This document shows, piece after piece, positions 26,047-34,619 of a DNA stretch of 64,000 nucleotides. The position numbers and the translations under genes are program-made. The notes below the pieces were generated by a model. That model was not told where the DNA came from and made no database searches. It saw only the letters and a program-made list of their open reading frames with translations. The stretch lies in NCBI GenBank assembly GCA_020249435.1, contig JADCFQ010000004.1, positions 1-64,000 on the forward strand, given 5' to 3'. Position 1 is the first letter of the stretch. Every line of letters begins with the position of its first letter. Origin of the DNA: Roseomonas sp. (GTDB lineage: Bacteria > Pseudomonadota > Alphaproteobacteria > Acetobacterales > Acetobacteraceae).

Positions 26047-27759
26047 ATGGCACGCGACGCAAACCTGATCATTCGTGGTGGCACGCTGGTGGATGGCACA
26101 GGTGCGCCCCCTTATGAAGCCGATATCGCCATTGGCGATGGGCGTATTCTGGACATCGGCAAGATCTTGACGCGCGCGCCGGCGGAGATTGACGCCAAGG
26201 GCCTGATCGTCACGCCGGGCTTTGTGGATATCCATACGCATTACGATGCGCAGGCGACTTGGACCAGCCGGCTGCTGTCTTCATCCATCAATGGCGTGAC
26301 AACGGCGCTGCTCGGCAATTGCGGCGTGGGTTTTGCGCCGTGCAGGCCAGATCGGCGCGACATGCTCGTGAAGCTGATGGAAGGTGTGGAGGATTTGCCG
26401 GAGGTTGTGCTGACTGAAGGCCTGCCCTGGAATTGGGAAAGCTTCCCCGAATACATGGATGCGCTTGATGCGCGGCCCTATGACATGGATGTCGCTGCCA
26501 TGGTGACGCATGCGCCCTTGCGCGTGCATGTGATGGGCGAAGCGGCCGAGGCGCATGCGGTGGCGACACCCGAGCAATGCGCTGAGATGGCGCGGCTGAC
26601 GGCGGAAGGCCTGGCCGCCGGTGCGCTTGGCTTTTCGACATCGCGCGCCATTGCGCATCGTACCTTGGATGGGCGGCATATCCCAACCCTCGGCACGCCC
26701 GAGGCAGAGTTGGAGACCATCGCGCGCGCCATTCGTGCGCAAGGTTCGGGCTGGATGCAGGTGATTTCGGATTTTGACGATCCGGAAGATGAATTCGCGC
26801 GCCTGCAACGCATTGCGGCGGCATCGGGCCGACCGATGACATTCTCCCTATTGCAACGGGAATCCAAGCCGGGGCTCTGGCGCTGGCTACTGGATAAGGT
26901 GGAGGCGGCGCATGAGGCCGGCGTGCCCATGTATGGCCAGGTCATGGGCCGACCCGTTGGGCTGATGTTCGGCTTTGAGCTTTCGCAGCACCCCTTCCTG
27001 ATGCGCGCTTCCTATCAGGCGATTGCGCATCTGCCGTTTGAACAGCGCATCGCTGCCTTGCGCGACACGGCATTGCGCGCGCGCATCCTGGCAGAGCCAA
27101 CGGAAGACCCAGCACTGCGCGTGCGGCTGAATAATTGGGAAAAGATTTTTGCGTTGGGCGATCCGCCGGATTATGAACCCCCGCCAGAAAAATCAGTGGC
27201 GGCGATGGCGGTAGCGCGTGGCATGGACCCGGCGGCACTTTGCTATGACATGATGCTGGAAAAGGATGGCCACGCCATTCTGAACCGGCCCATCCTGAAC
27301 TATGCCGATGGAGACCTGACCGCCATTCGCAATATGGTGACGCATCCGCACACACTAATGGGGCTTGGCGATGGTGGCGCGCATGTCGGCTATATCTGCG
27401 ATGCGTCCTGCATGACGCATATGCTGGTGCATTGGGCGCGTGATCGCGCGCGCGGGCCGCGCCTGCCGTTGGAATTCGTGGTCAAGCGCATTTCGCGCGA
27501 CAATGCGCATGCGCTTGGCCTCAAGGATCGCGGCGTGCTGGCGCAGGGCAAGAAGGCCGATATCAATGTGATTGATTTCGGCCGGTTGGCGCTGGAGATG
27601 CCGAAAATGCATTACGATCTGCCCGCCGGCGGCAAGCGCCTGATCCAAAAGGCACAAGGCTATGTCGCCACCATCGTTGCCGGCACGCCTGTCTATCGCG
27701 AAGGTGAGGCAACCGGCGCGCTGCCTGGGCGCCTGGTACGCGGCGCCAAGGCGGCTTAG
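26047..27759 (+). CDS. N-acyl-D-amino-acid deacylase family amidohydrolase
   Basis: This 570-residue protein has the start RGGTLVDGTGAPPYEADIAI and the metal-binding FVDIHTHYDAQ near residue 62. The late GDGGAHVGYICDASC block and a C-terminal GKKADINVID strand are typical of D-aminoacylases and related hydrolases. It probably hydrolyses an N-acyl bond in a D-amino acid or similar compound. It is the last gene of the 23545-27759 unit and stops four bases from the convergent gene. Confidence 0.9.
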   Translation: MARDANLIIRGGTLVDGTGAPPYEADIAIGDGRILDIGKILTRAPAEIDAKGLIVTPGFVDIHTHYDAQATWTSRLLSSSINGVTTALLGNCGVGFAPCRPDRRDMLVKLMEGVEDLPEVVLTEGLPWNWESFPEYMDALDARPYDMDVAAMVTHAPLRVHVMGEAAEAHAVATPEQCAEMARLTAEGLAAGALGFSTSRAIAHRTLDGRHIPTLGTPEAELETIARAIRAQGSGWMQVISDFDDPEDEFARLQRIAAASGRPMTFSLLQRESKPGLWRWLLDKVEAAHEAGVPMYGQVMGRPVGLMFGFELSQHPFLMRASYQAIAHLPFEQRIAALRDTALRARILAEPTEDPALRVRLNNWEKIFALGDPPDYEPPPEKSVAAMAVARGMDPAALCYDMMLEKDGHAILNRPILNYADGDLTAIRNMVTHPHTLMGLGDGGAHVGYICDASCMTHMLVHWARDRARGPRLPLEFVVKRISRDNAHALGLKDRGVLAQGKKADINVIDFGRLALEMPKMHYDLPAGGKRLIQKAQGYVATIVAGTPVYREGEATGALPGRLVRGAKAA

Positions 27760-27763
27760 GCCG

Positions 27764-28612
27764 TCACGCCACCGCTGCCGGCAAGCCCGCCCAGATTTCT
27801 TCAAGGCTGAGCGGGCGCGCCATCAAACCCTGATCGGCGCACCAGCGTGATGCCAGTTCCAGCGCTGGGTTCAGCGCGGCACGGCTACGTGGTGTGGTGC
27901 CGGCAACGTTGAATTGGCGCAGCACTTCGGCCACCAGCGCGGCATCACGCGCATGGGCGCCCTTCATTACCACAAGATGGTTCACTGGCTTGAAGCCGTA
28001 GCGCGCCTGAAAAGCGGCACCCGCTGCGGCGGGGTCAGGAAAGACGGTGCGCACATCATCGCCGGCGGGCAATTCAAAACCCATGATGGCGGCATCCAAC
28101 GCTCCGCTTTCGAACATGCCATTCAAGGTCTCGCCAGTACTGGCGCGCTGCACCCAGGCAGGGTCGCGAAAGCTTGGTTCATGCGCATCTTCAAATGTCA
28201 CCCAGCGCATCGCATCCGCGCGTAGCCCAAAGCTTTCTTGCAAGACGCCCCTGATCCACATGCCGGTGGTTTGGCTATAGGCGCGCACGCCAATCCGCTT
28301 GCCGGCCAAATCGGCGGGGGTTTCAATACCCCTCCCCGCGCGGCAGAACATCGCGGTTTCCTGAAAGCGTTCCGCCACGACTAAAGGCAGCAGCACCAAA
28401 TCTCGGCCGGCAACTTTTGCCATCAGAAAAGTTGCGATGGCCATTTCGCTGATATCGAAACGCCCTTCACGCACCATGGGCGCGAAAGCCTTGCTGATGG
28501 GATTCACCACCTGCATCGCAAGATTAAGCGAGGCACTCGCGGTCTCTCCGCGATGCAGCGCCATGGTATGCGGGTAATCATCCACGCAAATCGAAAGTGT
28601 CATGGCATTCAT
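27764..28612 (-). CDS. Periplasmic-binding-fold protein related to 4,5-dihydroxyphthalate decarboxylase
   Basis: This 282-residue protein begins MNAMTLSICVDDYPHT without a signal peptide. It shares with the protein at 7387-8343 the pattern FDISE, then DLAGxxIGxxxYxQTxxxWxRGxL. It therefore belongs to the same binding-fold group that includes 4,5-dihydroxyphthalate decarboxylase. A cytosolic enzymatic role is more likely than transport. Its ATG overlaps the stop of the alpha/beta hydrolase gene, suggesting successive steps in one pathway. It is about 35 residues shorter than its relative. Confidence 0.72.
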   Translation of the reverse strand: MNAMTLSICVDDYPHTMALHRGETASASLNLAMQVVNPISKAFAPMVREGRFDISEMAIATFLMAKVAGRDLVLLPLVVAERFQETAMFCRAGRGIETPADLAGKRIGVRAYSQTTGMWIRGVLQESFGLRADAMRWVTFEDAHEPSFRDPAWVQRASTGETLNGMFESGALDAAIMGFELPAGDDVRTVFPDPAAAGAAFQARYGFKPVNHLVVMKGAHARDAALVAEVLRQFNVAGTTPRSRAALNPALELASRWCADQGLMARPLSLEEIWAGLPAAVA

Positions 28613-29457
28613 GCGCCAATCTCCTCAAAGAAAGCATCCACCAAGGCGTTGAAGGCACTCGCGCGCTCAAAATGGCCGGAATGGCCGACCTTATGCAGCA
28701 CGGCGCAGCGCGCGCCAGGAATAACGCTGGCCATCGCGCGCGCGGCGAAGGGCGGCAACACGATATCTTCCTCGCTTGGGATGAACAGCAGCGGGCATTG
28801 CGCGGCGGCGAAGGATTCGGGTGCGCGGTTGCGCCCCACCTGGAGCCGCGCCCGCACCGCTTCGCGATCAAAGCCAGAAGTCAGGCCATAGACATGGTTA
28901 TAGAGGTGATAAAGTGCGGGCTGTTCAGCCGCCATGCGCGCACCAGCCGCCGGGTTGATATTGCGCTTCAGCCCTGCCTCACGCGCTGCCGCGCTTTCTT
29001 CCTGCCAGGTTTTCAGGCGTGATCTTTCAGGCTCGCGCATCTGGCGCGGGTCGAGTGTCCCGGTGGTCGCCCCTAGCACCAGCGCCCTCACACGCCCCGG
29101 GCGCAGCAGCGCATATTCAACGCCGGTCCAGCCGCCCATGGATTGGCAAATGATGCGAATATCGCCAAGGCCGAGCTCATCCACCAAGGCCGCAAGGTCA
29201 GCGGCATAGGCTGCGGGATCAGGCCCTTCCGCCGGCGCGGTGGAAGGGAAAAAACCGCGATGGGAAAAGGCAACGCAGGTATAGCGCGGTGCGAAATGTG
29301 CGACCTGCTGCCACCAGGACATGAGATTGCCGCCGAGCCCATGCGCAAAGACAATGGCGGGGCCTTCGCCCGTCACCTCATAGCGGATGCGCGCATCGGG
29401 GCGTTCAAGCCAGCCGGCACGACGAGGCGGTGCGGCAAATGCGGCTGGGTTGGTCAT
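28609..29457 (-). CDS. Alpha/beta hydrolase
   Basis: This 282-residue protein has the alpha/beta fold: the oxyanion HGLGG near residue 40, nucleophile elbow CQSMGG, an acid in SEEDIVLP, and catalytic His in KVGHSGHFE near the end. The order matches 3-oxoadipate enol-lactonase and meta-cleavage-product hydrolases. It lies first in a two-gene minus-strand unit with the decarboxylase-like protein. An aromatic-acid or lactone catabolic step is plausible but unproven. Confidence 0.88.
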   Translation of the reverse strand: MTNPAAFAAPPRRAGWLERPDARIRYEVTGEGPAIVFAHGLGGNLMSWWQQVAHFAPRYTCVAFSHRGFFPSTAPAEGPDPAAYAADLAALVDELGLGDIRIICQSMGGWTGVEYALLRPGRVRALVLGATTGTLDPRQMREPERSRLKTWQEESAAAREAGLKRNINPAAGARMAAEQPALYHLYNHVYGLTSGFDREAVRARLQVGRNRAPESFAAAQCPLLFIPSEEDIVLPPFAARAMASVIPGARCAVLHKVGHSGHFERASAFNALVDAFFEEIGA

Positions 29458-29575
29458 GGCGGTCTGCTCCCCAAGGCTTTCGCGGCATCATGGGGCAAAA
29501 TGGCGCGTCTGTCTTGGGCTGGCATCCCGGCCAATCCTTGCTAGGCTTCGGGCCGAAATGCATGAGGAAGCAACC

Positions 29576-31216
29576 ATGGCTGCAGCGGATGCCGATACTT
29601 TCGATTACGTGATTGTGGGTGCCGGGGCGGCGGGGTCTATCCTCGCGGCGCGGCTGACGGAAGACCCGGAGACCACCGTCTGCGTTCTGGAAGCCGGCCC
29701 GCCCGATACCAACCCCTTCATTCATATTCCTGCTGGTTTCATCAAGGCTTTGGTGAATCCCGATATCACCTGGCAATTCAGCACCGAGCCCACCGAGAAT
29801 ACTGCCGGGCGCCGCGTGAAAACCGTACAAGGCCGCACCTTGGGTGGCGGTTCTTCGATCAACGGCATGATCTATAATCGCGGACAGCCGGGGGATCAGG
29901 ATAGCTGGGCGCAGCGCGGTAATCGCGGTTGGGGCTATGCGGATTGCCTGCCCTATTACAAGCGGAGCGAGAAGCGCCTCGGCTTTGGTGAGGAACGGCG
30001 CGGGCGTGATGGCGGCGTGCCCGTGACAGACATGGATTGGTTCAATCCCGTATCGGAAGCCTTTATCGCCGGCTGTGTCGCTTCCGGTATTCCGCGCAAC
30101 CCGGATTACAATAACGGCAATCAGGCCGGCGTTGGGTATTTCCAGCGCGCCATTCATCGTGGCCGGCGTATCTCAGCCGCGCGCGGCTTTCTGCATCCTG
30201 CCATGGCGCGCAAGACGCTTGATGTGCGCACCAATGCGCGCGTCTGCGGCATTATTCTGGAAGGTAAGCGCGCCGTTGGTGTGCGCTATTTGAACCAGCG
30301 CGGCGGGACGCCGCGTGAAGTGCGCGCCAGGCGGGAAGTGATCATCTCAGCCGGCACCGCGAACACCGCGCGCTTGTTGCAGGTTTCCGGCATTGGTCCT
30401 GGCTGGCTTTTGCAGAAACTCGGCGTGCCTGTGCTGCATGAATTGCGCGGCGTGGGTGAGAATTTTCGCGACCATTATGCAACCCGCGTTGTCATGCGTG
30501 CGAAGCCAGGTGTCACCACGCTGAATGAATTGGCACGTGGCGTGAAGCTGGCGGGGCAAGTGGCGCGTTGGGCGATGGGGCGGCCCTCCATCCTCGCGAC
30601 CGTGCCGTCGCATGTCTATGTTTTCTGGAAATCCTTTGAAGGGCTGGATCAGCCCGATCTGCAATGTGTCTTCACGCCGGGGTCTTATGCGGAAGGCAAG
30701 GTCTATGTGCTGGATGATTATCCGGGGGTGACGGCTGGCGCCTGGCAGCATCGGCCAGAAAGCATCGGCTGGGTGCGCGCGAAGACTGCTGATGTCTTCG
30801 ACGATCCGGAAATCCAGCCGAATTATCTGTCAGACCCCATGGATCGGCGCGTACATCTGGGCGGTATTCGGCTGATCCGGCGCTTGCTCAATACGCCGGA
30901 ACTTAAGCCCTTTCTGGAAGCCGAAACCCTGCCCGGCCCGCATATCGATTCCGATGATGAGCTGATGGATTTCGCGCGGCGTAATGGGTCAACGACCTAT
31001 CACCTGATCGGCACGGCGCGCATGGGGCCGAATACGGACCCAACCGCTGTGGTGGATGACAGGTTGCGCGTGCATGGGCTGGAAGGCTTGCGCGTGGTGG
31101 ATGCTTCGGTGATGCCGAATATGACGTCGGCCAATACCTACGCCACCACCATGATGATTGCGGAAAAGGCATCGGATTTCATTCGTGGCCGCCCGCCATT
31201 GGAACCCATGTTGTAG
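29576..31216 (+). CDS. GMC-family FAD-dependent oxidoreductase
   Basis: This 546-residue flavoprotein has the FAD motif IVGAGAAGSILAARL, the GMC signature GRTLGGGSSINGMIYNRG near residue 85, and the C-terminal TTYHLIGTARMG catalytic block. GAGGAAG at 29564-29570 supports the ATG at 29576 over earlier starts, which would overlap the divergent hydrolase promoter. It is followed after 18 bases by a CaiB-type CoA-transferase. An alcohol or hydroxy acid substrate later activated to its CoA ester is a reasonable inference. Confidence 0.93.
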   Translation: MAAADADTFDYVIVGAGAAGSILAARLTEDPETTVCVLEAGPPDTNPFIHIPAGFIKALVNPDITWQFSTEPTENTAGRRVKTVQGRTLGGGSSINGMIYNRGQPGDQDSWAQRGNRGWGYADCLPYYKRSEKRLGFGEERRGRDGGVPVTDMDWFNPVSEAFIAGCVASGIPRNPDYNNGNQAGVGYFQRAIHRGRRISAARGFLHPAMARKTLDVRTNARVCGIILEGKRAVGVRYLNQRGGTPREVRARREVIISAGTANTARLLQVSGIGPGWLLQKLGVPVLHELRGVGENFRDHYATRVVMRAKPGVTTLNELARGVKLAGQVARWAMGRPSILATVPSHVYVFWKSFEGLDQPDLQCVFTPGSYAEGKVYVLDDYPGVTAGAWQHRPESIGWVRAKTADVFDDPEIQPNYLSDPMDRRVHLGGIRLIRRLLNTPELKPFLEAETLPGPHIDSDDELMDFARRNGSTTYHLIGTARMGPNTDPTAVVDDRLRVHGLEGLRVVDASVMPNMTSANTYATTMMIAEKASDFIRGRPPLEPML

Positions 31217-31234
31217 AATCCGAAGGGAAAGACA

Positions 31235-32371
31235 ATGGAATTGCCGCTGCACGGCATGCGCGTGATAGAAGTGGGCCAGGCTTTGGCGGGCCCCCTCGCC
31301 GGGGTGATCATGGCGGATATGGGCGCCGATGTGATCAAGGTGGAAAAACCAGATGGCGGCGATGATGCGCGCGCCTGGGGACCTCCCTTCGGGCCGGATG
31401 GTGAGACATCGCTCTATTTTCACGGGCAGAATCGTAACAAGCGCTCCATCACGCTCGATCTGAAAAAGCCCGAGGATGTGGAGGCGCTGCACAAGCTTGT
31501 GGAAACGGCGGATGTACTGATTCAGAATCTGCGCCCTGGCGTGGTGGATGAAATCGGCATTGGGCCGAAAGCGATGCTGAAGCGGCATCCTCGGCTGGTA
31601 TATTGCTCGATCTGGGCCTTTGGTCATGAAGGGCCGATGCGCCTGAAACCTGGTTTTGATCCGCTGCTGCAAGCCTATGGCGCCATGATGTCTGTTACGG
31701 GCCGGCCAGAAGATCCGCCGACCTTTTGCGGCGCTTCGATCAATGACAAGGCGACGGGGATGTTCTGCGTGATCGGTGCCTTGGCGGCCTTGCGTCAGCG
31801 CGATCGTACCGGCAAGGGCTGCCTGGTGGATACATCACTGTTTGAGACCGCCGTGCATTGGGTGGAAGGCCATGTGAATAATCACGTGGCAAGCGGCGAT
31901 ATCCCGAAGCGCCACGGCACGGGTGGTGCCGTGATTGTGCCCTATCAGGTGTTTGATACTGCGGATCGGCCGCTTTGCCTCGCTGCCGGGAATGATCGGC
32001 TTTGGGCGCGCTGCGCCAAGGTTTTGGGGCATGCGGAATGGGCAAGCGATGTGCGTTTCGCGACAGGCCCGGCGCGTGTGCGCAACAAGGCCGCGCTTTT
32101 GCCTTTGATTGCGGAGGCGCTGCGCTTGCAGCCGCGCGATCATTGGCTGGCCGCGCTGGAGGCTGAGGGCGTGCCAAGCGGCCCGGTGAATGACATTGCG
32201 GAGCTCGCCGCAAGCCCACAATTCGCCGCGATGAGCATGATGCAAAGCCTGCCCGAGGGCGGCCCGCGCGTGGTTGGTTTGCCGATTTCCTTCAACCGTC
32301 GCCGACCGCTTTCCCGCCGCCCAGCGCCGCGCATCGGGCAGCATAATCAGGAGATTTTAGGCCGACCCTAA
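31235..32371 (+). CDS. CaiB/BaiF family III CoA-transferase
   Basis: This 378-residue protein has the family III pattern: GMRVIEVGQALAGP at the start, ADVIKVEKPDGGDDAR near residues 31-46, and catalytic Asp171 in SINDKATG. It transfers CoA between carboxylic acids by an aspartyl-CoA intermediate. GAAGGGAAAG precedes the ATG. It probably activates the acid produced by the upstream GMC oxidoreductase; donor and acceptor are unknown. Confidence 0.94.
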   Translation: MELPLHGMRVIEVGQALAGPLAGVIMADMGADVIKVEKPDGGDDARAWGPPFGPDGETSLYFHGQNRNKRSITLDLKKPEDVEALHKLVETADVLIQNLRPGVVDEIGIGPKAMLKRHPRLVYCSIWAFGHEGPMRLKPGFDPLLQAYGAMMSVTGRPEDPPTFCGASINDKATGMFCVIGALAALRQRDRTGKGCLVDTSLFETAVHWVEGHVNNHVASGDIPKRHGTGGAVIVPYQVFDTADRPLCLAAGNDRLWARCAKVLGHAEWASDVRFATGPARVRNKAALLPLIAEALRLQPRDHWLAALEAEGVPSGPVNDIAELAASPQFAAMSMMQSLPEGGPRVVGLPISFNRRRPLSRRPAPRIGQHNQEILGRP

Positions 32372-32449
32372 GGCCACCCAAACACCCTGGACTCTGAGGG
32401 GGCGCCGCGATACCAGCCTTGCAGCAGCAAGCAAAGGCGGAGCCCCCCA

Positions 32450-33265
32450 ATGCCCCTTCCCAGCCGTTATTGGCAGGACCTCACCTGGCCGGATTTTCGC
32501 GCCCTTCCCGCCAATACCGTCGCGGTTTTGCCGGTTGGCGCCATTGAACAGCATGGGCCGCATCTGCCGGTGGCGGTGGATACTGCGATCAATCAGGGGA
32601 TTGTCGCGCGCACGCTGAAAGTCATTCCGGATGATTTGCCGGTGCTGGTGCTGCCAACCCAGGCGGTGGCGCTTTCGGTGGAGCATTTGCGCTTTCCCGG
32701 CACCATCACCACCAGCGCGGAGACATTACTTGCGCTGATCTGCGATATCGGCGCTTCGGTCGCGCGTGCGGGTGTGAAGCGCCTGGTGTTTTTGAACAGC
32801 CATGGCGGCAATGTCTCGGCGCTTGATATCGCGGCGCGGCGCTTGCGCATTCAGCACGGGCTTTTCGTGGTGAATGCCATGTGGGCGCGCATGGGCAAGC
32901 CGGAAGCCTTGCGCGATCCGGTAGAAGCACGCTTTGGCATTCATGCCGGACGCGATGAAACCGCGGTGATGCTGGCGCTGCGGCCTGATCTGGTGCGGAT
33001 GGATAAGGCGCGGAATTTCGTGAGCCGCTGGCAGGGTGTTTCAACGGCGACACCCAGCATGGCGCCCGATGCCGGTGCGCCGCCCGCCTGGCAGGCGCAG
33101 GATCTTGGTGGGGCGGGCGCGGTCGGCAATGCCTCAGCCGCCACGGTGGAAATTGGGGAGGCGCTGTTGGACCACGCCGCGCAACGCATGGCGGCACTCT
33201 GGCAGCAGGTGGCTACCATGGACATTTCAAGCTGGCTGGATCAGGAGCCGAATCCCGATGCCTGA
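32450..33265 (+). CDS. Creatininase-family amidohydrolase
   Basis: This 271-residue protein has the metal sites of the creatininase family: Glu33 and His35 (AIEQHGPH), Asp44 (VAVDTAIN), His118 (NSHGGN), and Glu170 in HAGRDETAVM. Relatives include creatininase, FAPy deformylase and MftE, so the reaction could be hydrolysis of a cyclic amide, formamide or peptide bond. It overlaps the first FAD oxidase gene by eight bases, tying it to two oxidases and a flavodoxin-fold enzyme. Confidence 0.92.
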   Translation: MPLPSRYWQDLTWPDFRALPANTVAVLPVGAIEQHGPHLPVAVDTAINQGIVARTLKVIPDDLPVLVLPTQAVALSVEHLRFPGTITTSAETLLALICDIGASVARAGVKRLVFLNSHGGNVSALDIAARRLRIQHGLFVVNAMWARMGKPEALRDPVEARFGIHAGRDETAVMLALRPDLVRMDKARNFVSRWQGVSTATPSMAPDAGAPPAWQAQDLGGAGAVGNASAATVEIGEALLDHAAQRMAALWQQVATMDISSWLDQEPNPDA

Positions 33266-34619
33266 TATTGCTGCCTTCACCGCTGAGTTGGGCGGGCTTG
33301 AACAATCCACTGATGCCGCGCTGCTGCGGCAGAAAAGCCGCGACTTTTATTGGTACAGCCCGATCCTGACGCGACAATTGGATGGCAAGCGCGCGGATAT
33401 CTGGCTGCGCCCGCAGAATGAAGATGAGGTGATGCGTATCCTGCATGCCGCACGCCGGCATAGCGTGCCGATTACGGTGCGCGGAGGTGCGACCGGCAAT
33501 TACGGCCAGTGCGTGCCGCTGAATGGCGGTGCTGTTCTGGACACAACGGCGATGGTAGCGCCGATTGCGCTGAAGGATGGCGTGCTGGAAGCCGAAGCCG
33601 GTGCGCGCATGATTGATCTTGACCTTTGGGCGCGCGAACGCGGCTGGGAGCTTCGGCTTTGGCCCAGCACCAAACGCACCGCGACCATTGCGGGCTTTGT
33701 TGCTGGTGGTGGCGCAGGTGTTGGCGGCATCAGCCACGGCACCATGCGCGAACGCGGTAATCTGCTTGGTGTGCGTGTGGCGACGCTGCAAGACCCTCCT
33801 GCACTGCTTGATCTGGAAGGTGATGAGGCGAATCCGGTCAATCGCACCTATGGCACCACGGGCGTTATCACACGCGTACGCCTGCCGCTGACGCCGGCGC
33901 AGGATTGGCGCGATATTGCCGTGGTGTTTTCGGATTTCGCGGCGGCGGGGCGTTTTGCGCTGGCGCTGGCCTTCGCTGATGGTATCCCCAAGAAAATGTG
34001 CGGCGTGTTTGATGCGCGGCTGCCGCCTTTCTTCCGTGCCATTGCGGATGTGGTGCCGGCGGATCACGCGCTGGCGCTGGTGATGGTCGCCCCTTCCGGT
34101 CTTGTCGCGCTGCGCGATATGGCGCGCGAACATGGTGGGCGGATTGTCGCGGATCAGGACACGGTCGCGGCTGAGCGTGATCCGGAAGCGACCCCTTTCT
34201 ATGAATATTGCTGGAACCACACCACCTTGCAGGTGCTGAAGCGTGATCGCGGCGTGACTTATCTGCAATGCCGCTTTCCCTTTGAAGGCACTTTGGAATC
34301 GGTCGAGAAAGTACGCGCTGCCTTCCCGGATGAGGTTTGGATGCACACGGAATGCGTGCGCTTCGGCGGGCGTACCACCATGACCGCCCTGCCGGTCATT
34401 CGCTGGAAAGACGATGCGCGGCTTGCCGAGATCATCGCCGGCTTTGAAGCGGCCGGTGCCGGCATTGCCAATCCGCATTTCTTCACCATTGAGGAAGGTT
34501 CCGGCTATCGCCGCGTGCCAGGCGATCAGCTGGGTTTCAAGCGCCGCGTTGATCCTTTGGGTCTGTTCAATCCCGGCAAGATGAAAAGTTTCGATGAACC
34601 AGAAAGCAACGCCGCATGA
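33258..34619 (+). CDS. FAD-binding oxidase/dehydrogenase (PCMH-type), first of a tandem pair
   Basis: This 453-residue protein has a PCMH/FAD_binding_4 domain in its first half: ITVRGGATGNYGQ near residues 75-87 and a long KRTATIAGFVAGG block near 140. The C-terminal FNPGKMKSF motif is typical of lactate/glycolate oxidase-like flavoproteins. It is paralogous to the next gene; both share RQxSRDFxWYSPxLxRQLxG near the N-terminus. Substrate unknown. It overlaps both the creatininase gene and the second oxidase. Confidence 0.9.
   Translation: MPDIAAFTAELGGLEQSTDAALLRQKSRDFYWYSPILTRQLDGKRADIWLRPQNEDEVMRILHAARRHSVPITVRGGATGNYGQCVPLNGGAVLDTTAMVAPIALKDGVLEAEAGARMIDLDLWARERGWELRLWPSTKRTATIAGFVAGGGAGVGGISHGTMRERGNLLGVRVATLQDPPALLDLEGDEANPVNRTYGTTGVITRVRLPLTPAQDWRDIAVVFSDFAAAGRFALALAFADGIPKKMCGVFDARLPPFFRAIADVVPADHALALVMVAPSGLVALRDMAREHGGRIVADQDTVAAERDPEATPFYEYCWNHTTLQVLKRDRGVTYLQCRFPFEGTLESVEKVRAAFPDEVWMHTECVRFGGRTTMTALPVIRWKDDARLAEIIAGFEAAGAGIANPHFFTIEEGSGYRRVPGDQLGFKRRVDPLGLFNPGKMKSFDEPESNAA

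Noticed and set aside
32450-33265. MftE of a mycofactocin system
   Set aside because: The creatininase-family gene lacks mftA, mftB, mftC or other mycofactocin genes nearby.
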